Shown: positions 24,618 through 31,633 of the stretch, in pieces
Layout of the letters: every line of letters starts with the position of its first letter
How positions within the stretch are numbered: the stretch's first letter is position 1
Source of the DNA: Bradyrhizobium sp. LTSP849
GTDB lineage: Bacteria; Pseudomonadota; Alphaproteobacteria; Rhizobiales; Xanthobacteraceae
Reading direction: 5' to 3'
Length of the DNA stretch: 64,000 nucleotides
Assembly: GCF_000938255.1 (NCBI RefSeq)
Contig: NZ_JYMR01000018.1
Location: forward strand, 321,001 to 385,000
The notes under the pieces: generated by a model
What the model was told of the DNA's origin: nothing
The model's input: only the letters and a program-made list of their open reading frames with translations
The model's database searches: none
Program-made: the position numbers and the translations under genes

Positions 24618-25517
24618 ATGAGTGACGACGTATCAGACGACGCGTTGCTGTTGCTGGTGGTCAAAGCGGATGAAAGCCTATTCGCCGCGGGAGAAGATAT
24701 AAGGCAGCGTCAATTCAACGTGCCGAGGGTTGTGATGCAACAACTCGGATACGTGAGCTACGGCTTATTTGGAGCCTATACACCGCCGATACTGAACCGC
24801 ATCAGGGCGCAATTCGCACGGCTCTACGATGCACATGATCTAGTCGTGGGCGGCCATATTGGCGTGTTCATGTTCCGGGACATTTTCGCGCGCGTGGGAA
24901 TTCCGCATATCTACGGGCAGACAGCAATAACGCCTATGGAGCATGTCGAGCTTACTGACATTCAGAAACGTATTTTGGTCAGCGAGCCGGACTCCTTCGA
25001 CGCGTATCACGACCAATTTTCTGACCTGTTCGATTTAGAGTACGGCGTTCGCGAACTCCGCGCGCCATACGCGCAGATGGAGTTAGTGGAGAGGTTTCTC
25101 AACCTGTCCCGCTTGCATCTCCATGGCGCTGCCGCAATTCTCACAGGCGGATACGATTTCAGAGGAGCCGTACAAAGCGGACTACTTGCCACAGAACTCG
25201 CGTTGAAGGCTTTGGCCGCCGCCAATGGGTTGGGAGAAGAAGATATCAGGGATAAATATGGACACCACATGGACCGCCTCATCAACGACCTGGAACCAAA
25301 GTGGCCGACGTTCGATGCTGCACGAGCGCGGAGAGTTACGGAGGCGCAACCACGCTATGTTCGTAACCGCTATGCCAAGGATCAGCCCAAGCGCGTGGAA
25401 GTTGGTCATACGGTCATGGGAGCACAATACCTGGCCGGAGAAGTCACGCGTCAATTATCTGATCGAGATTTCAAGCGGGGCGCAGGACAGCCGTGGCCAC
25501 GAAAATATCCTGAATAG
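24618..25517 (+). CDS. HEPN-like domain protein, putative RNase
   Basis: A 299-residue protein with an unfamiliar N-terminal part (1-170) and a C-terminal helical part (about 175-285) that resembles HEPN domains. YDFRGAVQSGLLATELALKA and KYGHHMDRL have the spacing of the HEPN helices, and RVEVGH (Arg259-His264) fits the R-phi-x3-H catalytic motif of HEPN ribonucleases. The ATG at 24618 follows GGAAGGAAGAGA, a strong ribosome-binding site. Codons and bases are AT-richer than in flanking genes. It lies in an accessory island with a TIR protein. The HEPN call rests on motif spacing and is moderate. Confidence 0.55.
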   Translation: MSDDVSDDALLLLVVKADESLFAAGEDIRQRQFNVPRVVMQQLGYVSYGLFGAYTPPILNRIRAQFARLYDAHDLVVGGHIGVFMFRDIFARVGIPHIYGQTAITPMEHVELTDIQKRILVSEPDSFDAYHDQFSDLFDLEYGVRELRAPYAQMELVERFLNLSRLHLHGAAAILTGGYDFRGAVQSGLLATELALKALAAANGLGEEDIRDKYGHHMDRLINDLEPKWPTFDAARARRVTEAQPRYVRNRYAKDQPKRVEVGHTVMGAQYLAGEVTRQLSDRDFKRGAGQPWPRKYPE

Positions 25518-25636
25518 CGCGATGAAGTTTCGCGGCACTTGACGGCTAGATTGTGTGCGAACGTTTCAATGCTGCGCTTCGTGAGATCGGTAGAGGCAGC
25601 AGAATTTGAAGTAGAACGCGCGCAAGCTGCAAGCAG

Positions 25637-25670
25637 CTAGGCTGCGAGCAACGGTACGGTCGCAGCCTAG
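25637..25670. terminator. perfect 11-bp hairpin between convergent genes
   Basis: CTAGGCTGCGA and TCGCAGCCTAG form a perfect stem around a 12-base loop. No T-run follows on either strand, so it may stabilise 3' ends rather than terminate. It separates the HEPN-like gene from the convergent minus-strand genes of the island. Confidence 0.5.
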
Positions 25671-25700
25671 AAGCGGCAAGCGGCTGCGTGTTTCTCTTCT

Positions 25701-26186
25701 CTAGGCGCTCGTGCGCTCTTTAATGAGGCCGTTTAACAGATCGTCTGGCGCATATTTTTTGAGCCCCTCGATCACGGCCGACTCTGAAACAAGGAGGTAA
25801 CGGCCTCTGACCATCAGCCCATTGTATGCGGCCTCGAGATCAAGAATTTCACCTCCGCACATGGGAGCGATCTTGGAAGCTTCACCCTTCGTCATGTATT
25901 GCTTGCGAAGTACCTGATCCCTCGCTTCGTTCAAGGTGCAAAGGACGACCTTCTCAAGGGCGAGTCGCTCCTCACATGCTTTCGTGATGCGCTTTATCCA
26001 TTGTCGCATCTCGATCAATTTCTGTCGTGTCGTTCCCCACTCTTCGGCCAGCTCAACGAGCTCCTGCCCCTGTGGACTGAGCTTGTGGTCGTATTTTGCC
26101 ACGTGGTTATAGTCATCAAAGATTATGTGCGCGCCGTCCTGCACGCGGCGCTCGGTAATATCGGCAAGATAGCTCACTAGGCTCAT
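25701..26186 (-). CDS. uncharacterised helical protein in accessory island
   Basis: A 161-residue soluble protein, mainly alpha-helical and charged. Residues 30-100 look like a coiled coil, and the C-terminal part (about 105-155) carries LEAAYNGLMVRGRYLLVSES. AGGAGG stands seven bases before the ATG at 26186, a very good ribosome-binding site, so the gene is real. No family was recognised. It is the last of the minus-strand genes that begin with the TIR gene, and it ends facing the HEPN-like gene. Confidence 0.7.
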   Translation of the reverse strand: MSLVSYLADITERRVQDGAHIIFDDYNHVAKYDHKLSPQGQELVELAEEWGTTRQKLIEMRQWIKRITKACEERLALEKVVLCTLNEARDQVLRKQYMTKGEASKIAPMCGGEILDLEAAYNGLMVRGRYLLVSESAVIEGLKKYAPDDLLNGLIKERTSA

Positions 26187-26299
26187 GTCCGATCCTCCTA
26201 AGGAGCGTCAGGCATTCTAGCGCTAGAGGTACGGTGAATTTTCAGCAATTCAATGGCGAGTAGCTTTCCTATGACGACATTTGGCTTAGCGCGAGCCAC

Positions 26300-26416
26300 C
26301 TACCGCGTGCCGCGTCTATTGACATAGAGCCAAACGCCAAGCCCAACAACGACGGCCGCAAAGGCCCAGCCATTGTTGACGGCTGCCAGCAAGGGAAGAA
26401 ACTCAGTCGGTTTCAT
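26300..26416 (-). CDS. 38-residue single-span membrane peptide
   Basis: A tiny gene starting MKPTEFLPLLAAVNN, with a hydrophobic helix (about residues 16-32, WAFAAVVVGLGVWLYV) and a basic tail NRRGTR. GGAGG lies six bases before the ATG, and the start codon follows the upstream Cys-rich frame by overlap. The size and layout resemble holins or toxic membrane peptides of toxin-antitoxin and abortive-infection systems, but no family match is claimed. It lies between two uncharacterised genes of the island. Confidence 0.55.
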   Translation of the reverse strand: MKPTEFLPLLAAVNNGWAFAAVVVGLGVWLYVNRRGTR

Positions 26417-26549
26417 ATATGCCTCCAGTGTTTGGCGTGAGGCTCCCCTGGTAATCACACCAGGGACCGCCGCAATCGCACCGCGCGGCCGGATTGGCGG
26501 CCTCGGACGCGTCAACCGCTCCCCGAAATTGAAAAGCGCAGCAACGCAC
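26403..26549 (-). CDS. possible Cys-rich small protein overlapping the membrane peptide
   Basis: A 48-residue frame beginning at GTG 26549, with a CDCGGPWCDYQG-like cluster near its C-terminus that could bind zinc. Its last 14 bases overlap the start of the 38-residue membrane peptide. The composition looks protein-like, but the start is uncertain and the frame runs upstream into the next gene's end. Treat as tentative. Confidence 0.3.
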   Translation of the reverse strand: MRCCAFQFRGAVDASEAANPAARCDCGGPWCDYQGSLTPNTGGIYETD

Positions 26550-26655
26550 CGTTGCAGTGGCAGCAAAGTGGCGCGGTCGGCTGGCTATGTCGGCCAGAAA
26601 TGGGCGAGAACGGTCGAAAACCGGGTTTCCAACCGATTGAGCGCCGGAGTCGACA

Positions 26656-27324
26656 CTAGATCTCGGGCTTTGCGAAAACGGCGTGCCAGAGCTTGCTGGC
26701 TCGAGGTTTGAGGGTGCTCGCGGCATCGCTATGGCCGTGATCGCTGCACCATTGCTGCATCGCTTTTTGAATGTCAGCCTGCCGTTTCGGGATCAATTCG
26801 CCCACAAACACCTGCCGGCACATCTCTACCCAGAGATCGTCCCAGAACTCCGCCGATGGGCGGCCGCCTTTTTGGATTTGTGCCGAACTGGCGCCGGCTT
26901 GGATCGGCGCCGCCGGCACCAGGGTTTCAATGTCGTCACGGTGGAACATGACCCCAAAGGCCCCCAAACGGACCTCGTGATCCAACCAGGTTTCAAAGTC
27001 CCCTGTCACCCAATTGCTTTTGAGAGCAGCCTCGCCCTCTGCCCACCAAAAGCCCTTTGGGATCACCGCATCTGTCCGCCATGGCTTGTCCGATATCGTA
27101 AACTGCTTACAGCGCGCGCGGATCAATCCGGCGTGAAGCCGTTTACACAGGGTTGTTGGCAGCGAGAAACCGAGTGATGGGCGAAGCAACGATGAGACGG
27201 TGCTTGCCGAGAGCCATTGTTCCGGGGCATCATTAAGCTTCGGCAACTCGGACGAGAGCTTGTCGGCTTCTTCAATTGTGCTGCTGAAGTGCGAGCCTTG
27301 CCGACCACCCCTGCTCAAAGCCAT
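26656..27324 (-). CDS. uncharacterised protein with HTH-like C-terminus
   Basis: A 222-residue soluble protein. The C-terminal 75 residues (GGRPSAEFWDDLWVEMCRQ, then ADIQKAMQQWCSDHG and STLKPRASKLWHA) have the layout of a helix-turn-helix-like segment seen in many small proteobacterial chromosomal proteins. The N-terminal part has a LWxxx-type Trp-rich stretch but no recognised domain. AAGGTG precedes the ATG. It follows the TIR gene on the same strand with a gap of 111 bp and may belong to the same defence unit. Confidence 0.65.
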   Translation of the reverse strand: MALSRGGRQGSHFSSTIEEADKLSSELPKLNDAPEQWLSASTVSSLLRPSLGFSLPTTLCKRLHAGLIRARCKQFTISDKPWRTDAVIPKGFWWAEGEAALKSNWVTGDFETWLDHEVRLGAFGVMFHRDDIETLVPAAPIQAGASSAQIQKGGRPSAEFWDDLWVEMCRQVFVGELIPKRQADIQKAMQQWCSDHGHSDAASTLKPRASKLWHAVFAKPEI

Positions 27325-27435
27325 TCGTCACACCTTGCAAAGCCAAACGTGAGAATTCTGCAACTTGATATTGAGGTTGCACGGGGGCAACCGCTCCCTT
27401 CTGTTGCTGTCGAAAGTTCACCGTAAGTCTGTTGC

Positions 27436-28314
27436 TCAGAACGGAATGTCATCATCATCGTCAGCCGGCTTCTTTAAAGGCGCTACCCTCTTCTTATCTT
27501 TCGTTGGTTGAGGTCGAGGTTTTGTGCGTTCCACTAATGAACTTAGCTCATCGAGAATAATGGTGCGGCTTCTGCTCTCGCCTAGCTTATGAGCGTGGGC
27601 CTCGATTTCTCGCAGCTTGGTATGTAAAAAATCTCGAGTAATGAAGCCGCCATCATCTTCCTCAACGATCTCTTTCAAGGCTGTCATTATCGTCGCAGTA
27701 ATTGTTCGTTCATAAGGGTGCGGTGGAGTCGAGGGCGGAGCCTTATCTTTTTCAGATGCTCTGATCAAAAGCAGAATTTCTTCGATCAACTCTCGGTCTG
27801 ATCGAATTTTCTTCGTGTCTTTCTTTGCCGTGTGACCCTCAAGAATGTTTCTTATGGAAGATTCTAAGTCAGGCCACCACTTCTCGAATACAGTGTCCGC
27901 AACAGCATCGTCGAGTTTGTTCTCGGCAGCCAGCAAGTTGATTGTGTTAAACAGCTTCCGGATGTCCGCCTTTACAAATCGCGTGACTTGAAATTGCGCC
28001 AGTGGACCTTGAAGGTCAGTTGGCTCAATATTGAATATGATCGGGCAGACGCGGCTATTTTCGATGGTCGAGGAGATCGCACCCGCCTCAAACATGATCC
28101 AACTGCTGCTAAGATTTTCGCGGGTCAGAACGATTACGCACACCGCTGATGCGGAAAGTTCTTTAAAAATTTCGGAGGCCCATTTTGCACCTTTGTCTAT
28201 GTCGTTGGGCGTGAAATACGGTTTGACATGCTGAAGCGTGCTCGGAAGCCAACCTCTAATAGCTTCGCCGAGTTGTCGGCTTAGTTCTCCTGACCAGCTA
28301 ATAAATACTCGCAT
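27436..28314 (-). CDS. TIR-domain protein ending in an SSB-type acidic tip
   Basis: A 292-residue protein. Residues 1-125 form a TIR domain starting MRVFISWSGE, with SSSWIMFEAGA at 69-79; Glu76 occupies the place of the catalytic Glu of TIR NADases. The middle part (about 150-265) is helical and charged with no recognised domain. The C-terminus is Lys/Pro-rich and ends DDDDDIPF. That end contains DDDIPF, the tip of bacterial SSB that binds repair and replication proteins. GAGGTAGG precedes the ATG. The gene is AT-richer than its surroundings and leads the minus-strand genes of the island. The TIR call is secure; the tail's role is inference. Confidence 0.88.
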   Translation of the reverse strand: MRVFISWSGELSRQLGEAIRGWLPSTLQHVKPYFTPNDIDKGAKWASEIFKELSASAVCVIVLTRENLSSSWIMFEAGAISSTIENSRVCPIIFNIEPTDLQGPLAQFQVTRFVKADIRKLFNTINLLAAENKLDDAVADTVFEKWWPDLESSIRNILEGHTAKKDTKKIRSDRELIEEILLLIRASEKDKAPPSTPPHPYERTITATIMTALKEIVEEDDGGFITRDFLHTKLREIEAHAHKLGESRSRTIILDELSSLVERTKPRPQPTKDKKRVAPLKKPADDDDDIPF

Positions 28315-28700
28315 GCCGCCTACCTCGGATTAACCGTCGCGAATCACGAACCCAGATGATTGCACAATGCAGAGTAGCAATACGAGGGTGGGATCCGTGT
28401 GCCGGTTATTCACAGGGCCACAACTGAGGCCCCTGCTAAAGGATGCCGGATGCACCCGATTTCTCGGCCGTCTTAATAGATGCGGAAGTCATCCGGGCCT
28501 GTCAGGCGAGGATGTGCATCCTTCATTCTAGACGGACCAGACGGCCGGCGCAGCTTCGCTTGTAGGCTGGTCCAAAGTCGCCGCAGCTGGACAGAGGTCC
28601 GCGTACCGGGAATGACAGGGGAGTTCGGGCTATCCCCCTTGAGACCCGCGCCGATTCGTGCGACCTCCGCCCCAATCAAACCCCTCATTTCGAGCCCTCG
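28315..28700. other. island / purD intergenic region
   Basis: 386 bp between the TIR gene (minus) and purD (plus), so it should hold both promoters. A short GGGAATGACAGG stretch at about 28606-28620 resembles the end of the 20620-20721 repeat. No gene is supported. The left part is AT-richer, the right part returns to core composition, so an edge of the island probably lies here. Confidence 0.5.
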
Positions 28701-29984
28701 ATGCACATTCTCCTCCTCGGTTCCGGCGGCCGCGAACATGCCCTCGCGTGGAAAATCGCAGCCTCTCCCCTGGTGACGAAATTGTGGTGCGCGCCGGGCA
28801 ATGTTGGCATCGCGCGAGAGGCCGAATGCGTGGCGCTCGATGTCGCCGACCATGCCGCGGTGATCGCCTTCTGCAAGACCAACGCGGTCGAGCTGGTCGT
28901 GGTCGGCCCGGAGACGCCGCTGGCGGCCGGTATCGTTGATGATCTCACCGCCGCGGGCATCAAGGCGTTCGGGCCGAACAAGATCCCCGCCCAGCTCGAA
29001 AGCTCCAAGGGTTTTACCAAGGCGCTGTGCACTGAATTCGGCATTCCGACCGGCGCCTACAAGCGCTTCACCAACGCCAATGACGCACGGGCTTACGTCC
29101 AGAGCCAGGGCGCGCCGATCGTCGTGAAGGCCGACGGCCTCGCCGCCGGCAAGGGCGTCGTCGTCGCCAAGACCGTGCGCGAGGCCGAGGATGCCATCGC
29201 CATGATGTTCGAGGGCGCCTTTGGCGAGGCCGGCACTGAAGTCGTCATCGAGGAATTTCTGCCGGGCCGCGAGATCAGTTTCTTCGCGCTGTGCGACGGC
29301 GAGACCGCTATACCGCTCGCCTCCGCGCAGGACCACAAGCGCGTGTTCGACCATGACGTCGGCCCGAACACCGGCGGCATGGGCGCCTATTCGCCGACGC
29401 CTTTGGTGACGCCGGCGATCCACGACGCGATCATGGCGAAGATCATCCAGCCGACGGTGGCCGGCATGAAGCAGCGCGGCACGCCGTTCCGCGGCATCCT
29501 CTACGCCGGCATCATGCTGACCACGCAGGGCCCGAAGCTGTTCGAGTTCAACGTCCGCTTCGGCGATCCCGAGTGCCAGGTGCTGATGCTGCGCATGATG
29601 TCGGACATCGTGCCGGCGTTCCTCGCCTCCTGCGACGGGCAATTGAAGAACTTCGATCTGCGCTGGTATCCGGAATCCGCACTCACGGTGGTGATGGCGG
29701 CGAAGGGCTATCCCGGCGACTACCAGAAGGGCACGCGCATCGAGGGGCTCGATGACGCCGCTGGGGTCGAGACCGTCGAGGTCTTCCACGCCGGCACGAT
29801 AGCGAAGGATGGCGCGATCCTCGCCAATGGCGGCCGCGTGCTCAATGTCTGCGCGCTGGGGGCGACCGTGACCGAGGCGCAGGCGCGCGCCTACCAGGCC
29901 GTCGACCGCATCAACTGGCCGGACGGCTTCTGCCGTCGCGACATCGGCTGGCAGGCGGTGGAAGCCGAGAAGGCCAAGAGCTGA
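28701..29984 (+). CDS. purD: phosphoribosylamine-glycine ligase
   Basis: A 427-residue ATP-grasp enzyme that joins glycine to phosphoribosylamine in purine synthesis. The N-terminus [18 protein letters not shown] is diagnostic, and the ATP-grasp core carries [16 protein letters not shown] and the family signature [11 protein letters not shown]. Length is normal. It stands at the right edge of the accessory island. The antisense strand holds a 1.5-kb open frame, which is a shadow of high-GC coding sequence. Confidence 0.97.
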   Translation: MHILLLGSGGREHALAWKIAASPLVTKLWCAPGNVGIAREAECVALDVADHAAVIAFCKTNAVELVVVGPETPLAAGIVDDLTAAGIKAFGPNKIPAQLESSKGFTKALCTEFGIPTGAYKRFTNANDARAYVQSQGAPIVVKADGLAAGKGVVVAKTVREAEDAIAMMFEGAFGEAGTEVVIEEFLPGREISFFALCDGETAIPLASAQDHKRVFDHDVGPNTGGMGAYSPTPLVTPAIHDAIMAKIIQPTVAGMKQRGTPFRGILYAGIMLTTQGPKLFEFNVRFGDPECQVLMLRMMSDIVPAFLASCDGQLKNFDLRWYPESALTVVMAAKGYPGDYQKGTRIEGLDDAAGVETVEVFHAGTIAKDGAILANGGRVLNVCALGATVTEAQARAYQAVDRINWPDGFCRRDIGWQAVEAEKAKS

Positions 29985-30153
29985 CAGCGGTTTTTGCGCT
30001 GCGCGCGCAATGCCGTCGCGCGTCATCGCTCCGCCACACCGACATTCCAAAATTGCGCAATCGGCCGTTGGGGTTAGCGCCCCTTGCCGGGACCGCCGTG
30101 CTACTGTGCATGGGGTTGTTTTCGACGTTTTTGTTCGGAGCTGATGGAACCCA

Positions 30154-31059
30154 ATGTCCGATCTCGCCGACCTCTATCCCGGCTTCGCCTCCGAATGGAT
30201 CAACACCTCGTTCGGCCGCATCTTCGCGCGTGTCGGCGGCAAGGGGCCGCCGTTGCTGCTGCTGCACGGCTTCTCCGAGACGCATGTGATGTGGCATCGC
30301 GTGGCGCCGCAGCTCGCCGACAAGTTCACGCTGATCATCGCCGACCTGCCGGGCTATGGCTGGTCCGACATGCCCGACAGCGACGCGCTGCATATCCCCT
30401 ACAGCAAGCGCGCGATGGCGAAGGCCATGGTGGAAGCGATGGAGCAACTCGGTCACGTGCACTTCGCGCTCGCCGGCCACGACCGCGGCGGCCGCGTCTC
30501 CTATCGGCTCGCGCTCGATCATCCCGGCCGGCTGTCGCGGCTCGCCGTGCTCGATATCCTGCCGACCTATAATTACTGGGAGCGGATGAACCGCGCTTAC
30601 GCGCTGAAGATCTATCATTGGACTTTTCTCGCCCAACCCGCGCCACTGCCGGAGACGCTGATCTCGGGCCAAGGCGAATTCTTCCTGCGCTTCAAGATGG
30701 CGAGCCAGACCAAGTCGAAGACGCTGGACGCCATCGACAAGCGCGCGCTCGAGCACTACATCGCCCCGTTCCGCGATCCCGCCCGCGTGCATGCGATGTG
30801 CGAAGACTACCGCGCCGGCGCCTATTTCGATTACGACCTCGACAAGGCCGATTTCGAGGCCGGCAAGAAGATCACCATTCCGATGCTGGCGCTGTGGGGT
30901 GGCGTCGGCATTGCCCAGGCCGCCGCGACGCCGCTCGACATCTGGAAGCAATGGGCCACGAATGTCGAGGGACAGCCGGTCGATTCCGGCCACTTCCTCA
31001 CCGAGGAGAATCCGGACGTTACCGCGAAGGCGCTGCGCGCGTTCTTCTCGGAAGGTTAA
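30154..31059 (+). CDS. fluoroacetate dehalogenase-like alpha/beta hydrolase
   Basis: A 301-residue hydrolase that aligns almost without gaps to the Rhodopseudomonas palustris enzyme RPA1163. All known functional residues are at the same numbers: Asp110 nucleophile, Arg111 and Arg114 carboxylate binding, Asp134, His155 and Trp156 fluoride pocket, Tyr in EDYRAG, His280 base. This predicts defluorination of fluoroacetate, or hydrolysis of another haloacetate, in the cytoplasm. The ATG at 30154 has GGAG upstream. The 3' end overlaps tadA, read convergently, by four bases. Its natural substrate in this organism is unknown. Confidence 0.92.
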   Translation: MSDLADLYPGFASEWINTSFGRIFARVGGKGPPLLLLHGFSETHVMWHRVAPQLADKFTLIIADLPGYGWSDMPDSDALHIPYSKRAMAKAMVEAMEQLGHVHFALAGHDRGGRVSYRLALDHPGRLSRLAVLDILPTYNYWERMNRAYALKIYHWTFLAQPAPLPETLISGQGEFFLRFKMASQTKSKTLDAIDKRALEHYIAPFRDPARVHAMCEDYRAGAYFDYDLDKADFEAGKKITIPMLALWGGVGIAQAAATPLDIWKQWATNVEGQPVDSGHFLTEENPDVTAKALRAFFSEG

Positions 31060-31514
31060 CGCCGCTCCCGAAAGAAGTCCTTGAGCAGCCGTGCCGCCTC
31101 GCTTTCGCCGACGCCGGAATAGACGTCCGGGACGTGATGGCAGGTCGGCGAGGTGAAGAACCGCACGCCGGACTCCACGGCGCCGCCCTTGGGGTCGGCG
31201 GCGCCGTAATAGAGCCGCCTGACCCTTGCAAAGGAGATCGCGCCCGCACACATGGTGCAGGGCTCCAGCGTCACGTAGAGGTCGCAGTCGACCAAGCGCT
31301 CGCTGCCGATTTTCCTGGCCGCCTCGCGCAGCGCAATGATCTCGGCATGGGCCGTGGGGTCGTAATCGGTCAGCGTCCGGTTGGCGGCGGTGGCGATCAC
31401 TTCGTAATTGCGGACCACCACGCATCCGATCGGAACTTCGCCCGCCTTTCCGGCATTTTCGGCCGTTTTGAGCGCCAAATCCATGAAAGAGGGGGCTTTC
31501 AAGCCTCGTATCAT
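31056..31514 (-). CDS. tadA: tRNA-specific adenosine deaminase
   Basis: A 152-residue zinc enzyme that converts A34 to inosine in tRNA-Arg(ACG). The zinc and catalytic residues are His56 and Glu58 in HAE, and Cys86 and Cys89 in PCTMC. The ATG at 31514 is chosen; ATG 31484 is also possible and would remove 10 residues. A general nucleoside deaminase cannot be excluded, but length and motifs fit TadA. It is convergent with the dehalogenase-like gene, with overlapping ends. Confidence 0.92.
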   Translation of the reverse strand: MIRGLKAPSFMDLALKTAENAGKAGEVPIGCVVVRNYEVIATAANRTLTDYDPTAHAEIIALREAARKIGSERLVDCDLYVTLEPCTMCAGAISFARVRRLYYGAADPKGGAVESGVRFFTSPTCHHVPDVYSGVGESEAARLLKDFFRERR

Positions 31515-31633
31515 CGCCAGAAACCTGCTAGTAGCTGCGCCTTCAGCAGAAGTGCTTACCGAATTTGCCTGAGCATGCGGCTCGAAACGAGCGCGCACAA
31601 TGCTTTCTGGCCACCCCCTGAGTGAGATTATTC

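Noticed and set aside
28473..30050. 525-codon open frame antisense to purD
   Set aside because: It is the mirror of a high-GC coding gene; the sense strand encodes PurD without doubt and the antisense product has no protein character.
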